Below, one piece after another: positions 20,946 to 29,500 of a stretch of DNA of 33,914 nt. Below the pieces are notes generated by a model that was not told the DNA's origin, did not search any database, and saw only the letters and a program-made list of their open reading frames with translations. The position numbers and the translations under genes were made by a program. How positions within the stretch are numbered: position 1 is the stretch's first letter; every line of letters begins with the position of its first letter. Source of the DNA: Chara braunii (Eukaryota > Streptophyta > Charophyceae > Charales > Characeae); NCBI GenBank assembly GCA_003427395.1, contig BFEA01000506.1, forward strand, positions 84,725 to 118,638, given 5' to 3'.

Positions 20946-21845
20946 ATGGATATCAGGACTTCGTCACAGAGTAGGAAGTCCTCAGCGCCGGATGTCGATC
21001 TAATCATTTTGTCGAAGAACATTTAGGAAGACATTGGACGCTCTGGTCTGGACCGTGACTACCTGCACCTCGAAGATGATGTTGCCCCGGATGGGGAAAT
21101 CCCTTCGTGACAAAGTGCGGAAGAAGGACAACTTCGGATTTACCGTGATGTAGGGTCGAACTTTTGGTACCTGTACACTCTGATGAAGGATGTACAGGCA
21201 TACCCTATCAGGTTGGAGTCACTTCTGAAGAGGGAACCCCTTGAAGAGGAACCCGTCCAAACTTCTAAGATGGTTGAAGCATGACACATTTTATGTGAGA
21301 AACTTAAGTGGGCATCGTTGGACAAGTTGCATCAAAAACTGTATGCCTGGTTTTGCCTCGGCCAACCGACGAAGTCGGCGCCGGTGATCATAGACTACTT
21401 CGGTCGAGCGAGGGTGTGTAATCGAGGCACCACCGTCGTGACGCTCTTCACTGCCGTTAACGTGGACGGTCGACGAATGAGAGCTGTTTTTCTCGCAAGG
21501 GAGGAATTTCACGGTGTCAAGCTCACTTCTCTTCAAGCGTTTCACACATTCGACCTAACTGGTTCCCTTGCACGGTTCAAAAACAGGCTCGCCATAGATC
21601 AAGCACTCAAAGATGAGCTGCATTTGCGGGTCGACTTTTTGGTGCACCAACAACTTCACTACCTCTTCGATAGCTGCGACGAAATAAATTTCACAGTCGA
21701 ACATAGGGACAATGAATTGCGATTTGTTTACCGCCATCTGGATTATTCAGCCTCCGGACCTTAGGAAGTGACTTTGCGCAACGGGAAGACGAGATATGTG
21801 TGTGACTGCCCTTACTGCGATGCTGGACATCTACATCTTCACTAG
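20946..21845 (+). pseudogene. Unknown gene B (300 codons), tandem paralogue of gene A, four in-frame stops
   Basis: It aligns end to end with gene A: DVDLIILSKN with VDTDLIIMNK, LDRDYLHLEDD with LDNDYLHIKAGDD, KLYAWFCLGQPTKSAPVIID with KLCAWYCIEKPQLRFPVIID, GRARVCNRGTTVVTLFTAVN with GRVRLFNRGTPALTLFTVAK, and CDCPYCDAGH with YDCPYCEDGH. The length is 300 codons against 298, with no frameshift. In-frame stops are TAG 21024, TGA 21108, TGA 21282 and TAG 21762. The first aligns with Trp in gene A (CIWAQQ), consistent with TGG to TAG. The start is chosen from the equivalent acceptor-ATG context. Function unknown. Confidence 0.8.
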
Positions 21846-22108
21846 CGGCGTTCTGAATTGGTTGCTTCGTGTTTTCTCTAGTGCGAATAGACTCGCACTA
21901 TACTTACAGCCCGTTGAATTCCATGTTCGGCCCCTTACTTATCTCTCGTTCATCATGCCCCGTCCCCTTCGGTATACCCCGTTGCATGACAAACTGTCTA
22001 TCTAATTACGAGTCCATTCACACTTTGCCAGTATCAGACGGTCTCAACTTCGTCGCTTACCCACCTCTCCGTATATGACGATGATGTTGTTCTCTTTTCT
22101 GATGCAGG
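21846..22108. other. Short intergenic spacer between B and D
   Basis: Contains an 18-bp palindrome GTGCGAATAGACTCGCAC (21881-21898) and a weaker relative at 22012. It ends in the splice acceptor CTCTTTTCTGATGCAG directly before gene D. Confidence 0.6.
21881..21898. promoter_or_regulatory. Dispersed palindrome copy (18 bp)
   Basis: GTGCGA-ATAGAC-TCGCAC has perfect 6-bp arms around a 6-bp centre. It is one of the cleanest copies of the window-wide motif. Its function is unknown. Confidence 0.7.
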
Positions 22109-22786
22109 ATGTCGTCTGGAAGTTTCAGTGGGACGGTCGTTGTCAGAGACCTGGGCTACTGCGAAAGTCTGCGAAGTGCAGTTGTTGCCGCAACTGAGAA
22201 CATTTATGGTTTAGAGTGGTTTGGCAACATTGGGCTTTCCAGATACCGCTACCTTCCGGTCCCCGAAGACGTTCGCGTTCGTGTCCAGCCGTCTGTTTCG
22301 CCCCCGCCTATCCCAGCTTTTCAGTACATTGTGATGGCCACGCTACGCAACAGGCCCGTCTTCAGAATTGATATCTACATTGCGTCCGAAGGGGAGTTGA
22401 GAAGCTGTTTGTATTATTCGTACGTAACCAGCACATCTTTCGATATAATGCGAGAAGGTTGTGAGCCTGCCATTACGTTTTTCTTATCGATCTTCATCAT
22501 ACATATCGCCTCGTGCTTGGATGGAGAATTATTCCTTGTATCCGGCGTGAGAGAAGATGATGACAATCCCCCGTTCTAGGGAGACCGTTGTCCGTTCCAA
22601 ATTCGTCACTGGAGCAATTTGAATCGAGTTTTAAGAGATTTACTCGTGCACGACTTGCCGAATATCAAAGCAGATCTTGAGGCCCGAATTTCCTAACCAA
22701 GTCCTTTTAATCGAGTTCAATATAGACGAGCGCAACGACGACGGTCGCGGGAGGCTACTCGAAGACTGTACATGCTCCTACCATGA
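22109..22786 (+). pseudogene. Unknown gene D (~225 codons), two in-frame stops
   Basis: ATG at 22109 immediately follows CTCTTTTCTGATGCAGG, the same acceptor-ATG arrangement as genes A and B. The first 156 codons are open: MSSGSFSGTVVVRDLGYCES, YRYLPVPEDVRVRVQPSVSP, FRIDIYIASEGELRSCLYYS, a hydrophobic stretch TFFLSIFIIHIASCLDGELF and DDDNPPF. After TAG (22577) the same frame looks coding (CPFQIRHWSNLNRVLRDLLV, NIKADLEARIS). TAA (22694) follows, then an Arg-rich end (YRRAQRRRSREATRRLYM) to TGA at 22784. No family is recognised. The hydrophobic stretch (about residues 120-140) could be a membrane helix or a buried strand. Position and start context suggest it belongs to the rightward gene set of the element. 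Confidence 0.55.
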
Positions 22787-23282
22787 AGATCGTATTAACT
22801 CTTTTCACTCGACGCACGCTACGAAGATACTCATCGTCTCAGGGTATTCGGATTCTATAGCGAATAGACTCCCATTTATTACCTCAGTCCTTTTGCAGTG
22901 GGTCTGACCCTATCACGTTGTGGACATCATGTTGGGCTTGGATGAGCTTATGTCTGGGACTTGTGTAGGCAGGCGAACATCGTGTCGGGTTCGGATGACC
23001 TTTTGTTTAATGCAGGACTTCGGCACGAATCTGCGTTCGTGTAGGTCTTCGGCTCGAATCAGCATTTGTGTAGGTCTTCGACATGTTCGTATTAGAGGTA
23101 GGGTTTGTTTCATGTGTAATGCAGGACTTTTCGGCTTGTGGCGAAGAGGGGGAATGATATAGACTGTATGGAAGCGTCTTCTGTAGAAAAGGGCATGTCA
23201 TGTAGAGTATACGACGTGGGCTGGAATGATTTTGGAATGCCTACATGTGCCTTAGAACGTGTACTTCGATGATTTTTGGAAA
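22787..23282. other. Spacer inside the right TIR
   Basis: No gene is supported. TGCAGGACTT and GTGTAGGTCTTCGGCTCGAA or variants repeat near 22960, 23010, 23040, 23070 and 23120. A weak palindrome relative lies at 22857. Confidence 0.5.
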
Positions 23283-24615
23283 GGCTCCATGTACTTTGTG
23301 AATTTTGGAAAGCTTCCGTGTACTTTGCAATTTTTTATTGATTTGTTTTTGAAAACGCCTCTGTGTACTTTGCAATTTGCCATTGAATGATTTTTTTTGC
23401 ATTGAATGATTTCTGGAAACTCTCCTTGTGGTGTGCAACTTCACCTTTTATAAAAACACTAGGCAACTTGAAGGCGATGACAAGAGTTACTTATAGGAAT
23501 GGATATGTATCTTCTCCACACAAAGATTTGATGACATTTTCACCAGGTATTATGCAAATGACAAGTAAACGTCCATATTAAATCATCGGTCTGATGGTGT
23601 GCGCACCTGCTTCTCCATCTAAGTGCGACTTCATTCTCACTTCTGGTATGAACGACGAGCACCCTGCAACTGTTTCCCTCTCTCTTTTTCTTTAGCTGCA
23701 CCCTCCATCTAAGTGCGAGTTTATTCGCACTTTGAATGAACACATCGCACTTTGCTTCAACTTGACCTTTACAAAAACAACAGGCAACCTGCAAATGTTT
23801 CCCTCTCTCCTTCTCTCCCGACTTCCGCAAACGAACCGCCGGTAAGCACCTTCACATCACGAAACAAGAGCACATCCCAATTGGAACATCGTCGGGTTCT
23901 TGCGATGTCGACTTCCGCATGATGACTACACTAAACAGCGGCAGGATGACCAGTCCACCTCTCCGATGTGGATCTAACGGTGGATTGCGTCAAATCTGCT
24001 CTCATAGATCCACACCGAGGATGGGGGCCGCGATCCGACCACAGTTTGCTTGTAAGGCATCATATGATGTGTCGATATAACCGACATCCAGAACTGCTTG
24101 GTGAGCATCTAGTGCTACGCCAATAAGTTCCAAACACGGTTGCAAAGTCACCTAAGAATGTTCATTATCGGTTCCTCACGTCGTCGATTCCCACGTGATG
24201 AGTACAATAAACAACGGCAGAATGGCAGGTCCCCCTCACCGGAATGGATCTAACGGTGGATTGCGTGAAATCTGTTCTCAAAGATCCACACCGGATAGAA
24301 GGTCCTGCAATCAGCCGCTGCTTGCTGGTAAGCATCATATGATGTGTCCATACGATCGATATCCAAAACTGTTTGGTGAGCATCTAGTGCTACACCAAGC
24401 AGTTCTGCCGCAAGGTCCCCTAAGAATGCTTTTAGCACTAGAGACCTGAGACTGCCGACTGTTTGGCACTTCTTGAAGGTGGTCATTTAAACCGATGCAG
24501 AGGGCTCGAAGTCACTTCCATTGCTTGTATACGTGCTCGTGGGTGCTCGGTCTGGCATACATGTAGTGCGGTTTGACACTTCCTTACGGTTCTCTCTCGA
24601 ATGTTGTTCAACTAG

Positions 24616-24619
<4 letters not shown>
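23283..24619 (-). repeat. Right long terminal inverted repeat
   Basis: Reverse-complement match to 221-2047. The inner end GGCTCCATGTACTTTGTG...TACTTTGCA (23283-23329) pairs with 2001-2047. AGGCAACTTG and TTTATAAAAACACT (about 23445-23470) pair with the 1845-1860 region. TTAAATCATCGG (about 23578) pairs with the 1655 region. Two subterminal 275-bp units lie at about 23890-24160 and 24165-24440. TGTTCAACTAGAGTC (24605-24619) pairs with 221-235. The right arm has extra palindrome-bearing sequence (23600-23820) that is partly missing on the left. Confidence 0.88.
23711..23732. promoter_or_regulatory. Dispersed palindrome, longest clean copy (22 bp)
   Basis: AAGTGCGA and TCGCACTT form perfect 8-bp arms around GTTTAT. 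It follows CTCCATCT, as do the copies at 23620, 25852, 25929 and 28803, so the conserved unit extends leftward beyond the palindrome. Confidence 0.75.
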
Positions 24620-24654
<35 letters not shown>

Positions 24655-24665
24655 CTCTCTCTCTC
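24618..24665. repeat. (CT)n microsatellite at the outer edge of the right TIR
   Basis: CT dinucleotides with one CCG interruption, the inverted counterpart of the (GA)n at the left end. Confidence 0.95.
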
Positions 24666-24866
24666 CTGCCATGCCCGTTGATATGCCTCTCGCCTGGCTG
24701 GGCGCAGTGTGGCCGTGCGGTGGTGGTCGTGTTCAACCAGACGCCCGTCATCGGAATTTCGACGGACGTCCTTGGGGGGCATGGTTGTTTTCTTTCCCTG
24801 TGAGTTGGATGAAAGCATTTGCTTAATTTTTTTTTTTTGTGGCCTGCAGGGCATTTGTCGATCGCG

Positions 24867-25764
24867 ATGGCCATGTCGGAGTTGATTATCCTGGGTGATT
24901 GGCGTGAGCGCATGGCATACCCTTTTCCCCATGCGCGCTGCGCATCTCCGGCAGTGGAAACTCCACTGTTATTGACGGTGTGACAAGAGACGAGATGGAG
25001 TGTGATCCTTGGATGAAGGTCCCCCCGTTCACTGATGCTACCCTGGACTCGTGGAAAAAGCTTGAATGGGACATAATGCTCAGGGAGTGTCCGTGGGCGG
25101 ACGACTACAAGTTCGCTAACATGTGCGAGTTTGGGAGTTTCATTCCCGTGCCTAGAGCTGTGCTGGGTTCAGTTCGGTGCCGTTGCTTGAGTGCAAAGCT
25201 GAATATTCCTCGTCATCAAAATGTGTTGGCCTGCAGTGTCGTGACTGCTTCGCCGCGCACATGGTCCCGTGCGCTGAAACACGAGTTGCTTGCCTGTGCA
25301 CGACATTCCGAGTTCCTCGATCAGTACCCGTTGCGCTCTCCAGGGCTGTCGCCTCGAGCAGTTTCCTACTGCTGCGTTAGATTGCGTCTCGGAAAGTTAT
25401 TCTTATCTAAGGTCCTTTGCGTCGCTGAATGATGTTGTGGTCTACGTGTCCAGGAATGAGTTGCACCTCGGGAGAGACATTATCGGTTTGGTCACAATAG
25501 AATACGAAGGGACATGGGATTTGGAATCGGGGGTAAGGTGGACGATGTGGACGCTTGGCGTGAGGTTGAAGCTCAAGCGTCCTCTATACGAGATGCTATA
25601 GGCAGGTCTCTGGTCGGAAGGACCGGGTTCGTTCGCCTGACATATATTTCTATGTTCACGGAAGATGCTCCAGTCGATGCGCCGCAGTGTCTTACGTTCG
25701 GGTCGCCTGTTCGAACTTTGAATGAACGCATGTACACATCGGCCTGTCGTCATCGCCAGAAGTG
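24867..25764 (+). pseudogene. Unknown gene C1, degenerate first copy of a tandem trio
   Basis: A T-rich tract and acceptor (TTTGTGGCCTGCAG, ending 24849) precede ATG 24867. Homology to intact C3 is spread over three frames. It begins PFSPCALRISGSGNSTVIDG (about 24920), ECDPWMKV, ECPWADDYKFANMCEFGSFI, RTWSRALKHELLACARHSEF and SPRAVSYCCVRL, to a stop at 25430. Then comes VVVYVSRNELHLGRDI, and then WREVEAQASSIRDAIGRSLV, FVRLTYISMFTEDA to TGA near 25764. At least three frame changes separate these blocks. It starts about 200 bp outside the right TIR. Confidence 0.72.
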
Positions 25765-26100
25765 AAAGTTCTGAACGGATGTTACACGCCGATTTCCTTA
25801 TACATTACACACATGAGCTCATGGTGTATGCACCTATCTCTCCATCTAAAAGCGAGTTCCCTCGCACTTGCTGTGTGCACCCCGAACATTCCACTTCAGC
25901 GGTGTGACCACCTGTCTCTCCATCTAACTGCGAGTTCACTCGCACTTGTGCTCTGAACCCCGAGCAATCCGCTTGAGTGAATGTCTTGACGACTTCGTGT
26001 GGGCGTGGCCACAGCAGTTTCCGTTCGCCAACTATGTTCAAGAGTGTCAACGTGCCCGTGTGTGTCGTTTGGCATGTGCGCGTGGTGTGTAGGGTGCGTG
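25765..26100. other. C1-C2 spacer with two strong palindromes
   Basis: GCGAGTTCCCTCGC (25852-25865) and TGCGAGTTCACTCGCA (25929-25944) each follow CTCTCCATCTAA and precede CTTG and GAACCCCGA/CACCCCGAA. The pair is therefore a ~77-bp duplicated unit. An acceptor-like TGTGTAG (ending 26091) precedes C2. Confidence 0.65.
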
Positions 26101-27106
26101 ATGGAGGCGACCTTCTCGACACCACGAATCGTGGAGCCGATTTTCTCGACACCACATACCATGAGTCCCAAGACGCACATTCGCTTGGCAGAACCGTTTC
26201 CTCCTTGTGCGAGATCCGTGCGGTATTTTAACAGTGTAACTACGATCCACGGAGCGACCACAGAGGACTTCGATGAGGACCCCTCGATGACCGTCGTCCC
26301 GTGCTTGGAGGGGCATATTGACGGTTGGTGCGATCGGAATTGGGCCACGATGGAGAGTCGCTGTCCTTGGGCAAGCAAGTACAAGTTCGCCAACATGTTG
26401 GAGTTCGGGAACCTCATCCCGGAGTCTGACGCTGTCCTCGGACACAAGTTCCTGAACCATATGCGCAGAGCACTGGGCTGCATTAGCCGCCATTTCATCC
26501 GCCTCGAGTGCCATTAAGTCAGGTCGTCGCCACGAACTTGGGGAGGCTCGCGGAAACAAGAGTTGGTGGACTGCGCTCGTCACTGCTCGTTTCTGGAGCA
26601 GTACCCACTCCGGTGCCTCGGGAATTCTCCACAAGTTGTGTCATACTGTTGTGTGCGATTGACTGTGTCCGGGTCTGATTTCGCCAGAGTTCTATGTGTC
26701 GATGCGTCGAACAAGAGCAGGAAACTCGTCGATGCAGTTGTGCTTGTATCACGCAACGAGGTGGTAATTGAGGGGTCCAAATTCGTGCCGACGCGCGGGC
26801 CTGCTCGTGTAGATGGGTGGCGAGATTTGGTTATAGCAGGGCCGGTCCAAAACTTTTCGTTGCATCATTGAGGTCGAGGAGAAAGTGTCCGATATACGGG
26901 ACTGTATAGGGAATTCCTTAGCACGACCGAGAGTGTTTGTTAGGATGAAATACATGTCCATCTTTTCGAAGAGTGCATCAGTCGACGAACCGCAGATCCG
27001 CGTGTACGGATCATCAATGAATGCTTTGTATGGCTTCGGTACACGACCTCGTCCCCGGGGAACCCCGAATGTCACTAGATCTGGACGTGTGGTCAGACTT
27101 AAGTGA
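26101..27106 (+). pseudogene. Unknown gene C2, frameshifted second copy
   Basis: ATG 26101 follows GTGGTGTGTAGGGTGCGTG, equivalent to the C3 start context. The first segment (MSPKTHIRLAEPF, DEDPSMTVVP, CPWASKYKFANMLEFGNLIP) runs to a stop at 26517. The second, in another frame (WGGSRKQELVDCARHCSFLE, SPQVVSYCCVRLTVSG, SRKLVDAVVLVSRNEVV), runs to a stop near 26869. The third (SDIRDCIGNSLARPRVFVRM, GFGTRPRPRGTPNVTRSGRV) ends at 27106. Compared with C3 the blocks are collinear and full length, so two frameshifts have broken an otherwise complete gene. Confidence 0.8.
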
Positions 27107-27192
27107 GAGTTCACTCGCACTTTGCTTAAGTGAGGGTTAGCTCGCACGTAAGTGAGAGTTCACTCGCACTTTGATTAAGTGAGGAGCTTGTC
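27107..27192. repeat. Triple palindrome cluster
   Basis: AAGTGAGAGTTCACTCGCAC occurs twice (27103 and 27150) with an intervening AAGTGAGGGTTAGCTCGCAC (27127). All are separated by TTGCTTAAG/GTAAG. This is a local tandem amplification of the dispersed palindrome immediately upstream of C3. Confidence 0.8.
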
Positions 27193-27201
27193 GATATATA
27201 G
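27193..27201 (+). promoter_or_regulatory. TATA-like element upstream of C3
   Basis: GATATATAG lies about 128 bp before the ATG at 27321, with an acceptor-like GTCCGTGATGTGTAG (ending 27311) between. This would suit a promoter followed by a short 5' UTR intron. Confidence 0.4.
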
Positions 27202-27320
27202 TGCGGGCGTGACGATTGAGTGTTGGCCGCACTAGGGGACTTATCATTGGACAACTTTATTTACGACGGTCTATACGTCTGTATGTGTTGTTTGTGTGTC
27301 CGTGATGTGTAGGGAGCGTA

Positions 27321-28322
27321 ATGTCGTCAAGACCTTCGACAAGCGTCAACATGAGTCCCGAGACGCACATGCGCTTGAGTCCCGAGAAGCACATGCACTT
27401 GGCAAAACCGTTTTCACCTTGTGCGATATCGGTGCGGCATCATGACGGTCAAACGTGGATCGACGAAGCAGCCAAGGAGGACTTCGACGAGGACCCATGG
27501 ATGACCGTCGTCCCGTACATGTACCGACATCTCGACGAATGGAACGATAATGATTGGAAGGCGATGGAGCGTGCCTGCCCTTGGACAAGCCATTACAAGT
27601 TTGCCAACATGTTAGAGTTCGGGAGCCTCATTGCACTGCCTGATGGTGTCCTCCAGCAAAAGATCCTGGACGATAAAGGTAAACCGATCCGCTACCGTAC
27701 CATCTTCAGACGTCGCCTCCAGTGCGAGTACATCACATCTTCGTCACGAACTTGGGGAAGTTCACAGAAGCAAGAGTTGGTGGACTGCGCTCGTCATTGT
27801 TCATTCTTGGAACACTACCCACCCCGTTGCCCAGGGACTTCTCCACGAGCTATATCATATTATTGTGTGCGGTTGACTGATGATGGATGTCCTTTCGCCA
27901 GAGTGCTATGTGTGGCTTCTTCAGACAAAAGTAGAAAACTCGTGGTTGCAGTTGTGCTCGTGTCACGGAACGAGATGGTACAACAGGATTACAAATTCAA
28001 GCCGGTTATGTCTCGCCCCGATGTAGATGGGCGGTCAGATTTTGTGAGAGCAGGTCGGGTCAGATGTTTAGAATTGTTTAATGAGGTGGAACAGAAAGTG
28101 TCCGTAATACGAGACTGTATAGGGAATTCCTTAGCACGACGAGGAGGGTTTGTCAGGATGAAATACATGTCCATGTTTTCGGATACTGCAACTGTCCACG
28201 AACCGCAGAGCCACGTATATGGATCATCTATGAATGTCATGTATGGTTTCGGTTCACGACCTCGTCCGCGAAAAACCCCGTATGTCACAAGATACGGACG
28301 TGTGGTCAGACATTGTGTTTAA
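27321..28322 (+). CDS. Unknown gene C3, intact 333-residue member of the tandem trio
   Basis: Open from ATG 27321 to TAA 28320-28322 without interruption. The N-terminus has a duplicated short phrase (MSPETHMRLSPEKHMHL) then KPFSPCA. Conserved across all three copies are DEDPWMTVVP, a Trp-rich helix (LDEWNDNDWKAMERACPW), YKFANMLEFGSL, KQELVDCARHCSFLEHYP, SPRAISYYCVRLT, SRKLVVAVVLVSRNEMV, VSVIRDCIGNSLARRGGFVR, MKYMSMFSDTA and a basic end GSRPRPRKTPYVTRYGRVVR. No signal peptide or membrane segment is seen, and no known domain is recognised. The basic C-terminus could bind nucleic acid. The start is supported by the equivalent position in C2 and by a preceding acceptor-like site. It is the only apparently functional gene among the recognisable families in this window. 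Confidence 0.8.
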   Translation: MSSRPSTSVNMSPETHMRLSPEKHMHLAKPFSPCAISVRHHDGQTWIDEAAKEDFDEDPWMTVVPYMYRHLDEWNDNDWKAMERACPWTSHYKFANMLEFGSLIALPDGVLQQKILDDKGKPIRYRTIFRRRLQCEYITSSSRTWGSSQKQELVDCARHCSFLEHYPPRCPGTSPRAISYYCVRLTDDGCPFARVLCVASSDKSRKLVVAVVLVSRNEMVQQDYKFKPVMSRPDVDGRSDFVRAGRVRCLELFNEVEQKVSVIRDCIGNSLARRGGFVRMKYMSMFSDTATVHEPQSHVYGSSMNVMYGFGSRPRPRKTPYVTRYGRVVRHCV

Positions 28323-28461
28323 GGGCGATTGTAATTCTAATGAACTCTTCTGGTTTTACAGCTATCTTGTGTTGCGTCGCGATGTTACGTCGTCTTGCGA
28401 TGTTGTGTCATGTACTTCTATGAATGCTCTCAGACCTTGTGTTTAAGGGAAAACATGTTAA

Positions 28462-28775
28462 AATAATGGACACATTTGTTGCAGGGGTACTGACGGGCAA
28501 CTTGCCAAATATCGTGCACCTGGCTGGGTGTTCCGCCCGACCACAGTTGACAGGTTCAGTCCTTCAACTTGCAAGGTGTCGGGCGCCGGACCCCTGACCT
28601 TTTATGGAAAACAGGCACCACATACCCAACACGATGCCCTTTTGAATCGTGTACTGTCNTCAACTTGCAAGGTGTCGGGCGCCGGACCCCTGACCTTTTA
28701 TGGAAAACAGGCACCACATACCCAACACGATGCCCTTTTGAATCGTGTACTGTCTGTCACAGCAACACTAAGCCA
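28462..28775 (+). repeat. Direct repeat, left copy (partner 29501-29830)
   Basis: AATGGACACATTTGTTGCAG at about 28465, GGGTACTGACGGGCAACTTG, GGTGTTCCGCCCGACCACAG and AAGGTGTCGGGCGCCGGACC match the later copy closely. The later copy carries a small extra GTTGTGGGTT. Part of it is artificially doubled around the N at 28659. Confidence 0.85.
28564..28754. other. Probable assembly duplication around N at 28659 (95 bp)
   Basis: 28564-28658 and 28660-28754 are identical, beginning TCAACTTGCAAGGTGTCGGG and ending GTGTACTGTC, separated by one N. The same 95-bp overlap length occurs at 29676. Confidence 0.8.
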
Positions 28776-28989
28776 GTGGTGTGCGTTCATGTTGTCCATC
28801 TAAATGAGAGTTCACTCCGACTTGTGGTGTGTACCCCGACGACACCACAAGCAATGTCCAAGAGCTGCTAACCTGCGGGATCAGGAGTTCAATTCTGTTT
28901 CTTGAGTGAGAAACTCTGCTCGAAACAGATCCAAATCCAACAGGAAGTCCCACCACAGACCATCAAACCTTCCCCCAGTGGCGGCGGAC
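28776..28989. other. Short unexplained segment between direct repeat and TIR-like fragment
   Basis: Begins with a palindrome relative (AAATGAGAGTTCACTCCGAC, about 28803) after GTCCATCT. No gene is supported. Confidence 0.4.
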
Positions 28990-29166
28990 TTCAGCATCCA
29001 AGACTGCCCAACAACTGCTTACCTGTGGCAAGCAAATCCACACCCAGCATCAAGGTTCCCTTAGAGTGCGTGGCCATCCGCACGTCGAGTGTTTGACACT
29101 TGTTGAAGGTGCTCAGTCACCAAACCGATATCTGCTCTGTCAATGCCTTTCCGGGTTAAAGCAAGG

Positions 29167-29212
<46 letters not shown>

Positions 29213-29425
29213 CACGACCCGGAATCAGATCTCACATCAAGATTCCCTAAGAGTGTTAATGACAATCCACACAGACAACCAATGACTCTTTCACACTTCT
29301 CCAAGCTGCTCGATCGCCAAACAGATCAGGAACCAGCATCAAGGCCCCCTAACAGTGCTATTGGCAATCGACATCGAGAGCGAACGACTGTTTGCCACTT
29401 CCTTAAGGTGCTCTGTCGAACACCA
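28990..29425 (-). repeat. Fragment related to the TIR outer end, with internal (CT)n
   Basis: GTTTGACACTTGTTGAAGGT (29090), TTTCACACTTCTCCAAGCTG (29288) and GACTGTTTGCCACTTCCTTA (29386) resemble GACTGTTTGGCACTTCTTGA at the right TIR (about 24457). CACCAAACCGATATC and GATCGCCAAACAGATCAGG match the complement of GATCTGTTTGGTGACTGAC at the left end (276). The orientation is that of the right TIR. A (CT)n tract lies at 29169-29209. Internal units are roughly 100 bp. Confidence 0.65.
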
Positions 29426-29500
29426 CTAACTCACGAATCATTCGGTGACACTGTTCAACTACTATTTATCGACCGGAGAAGGAGGTCCTTCCGGGAAGAT

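Noticed and set aside
22677-22907. Separate 76-codon plus-strand gene after D
   Set aside because: It overlaps the Arg-rich end of gene D in another frame and has no motif or start-site support. I could not exclude it fully.
24521-24826. Open frames with poly-Ser/Leu across the (CT)n tract
   Set aside because: The reading comes from the dinucleotide repeat. No conserved protein is evident.
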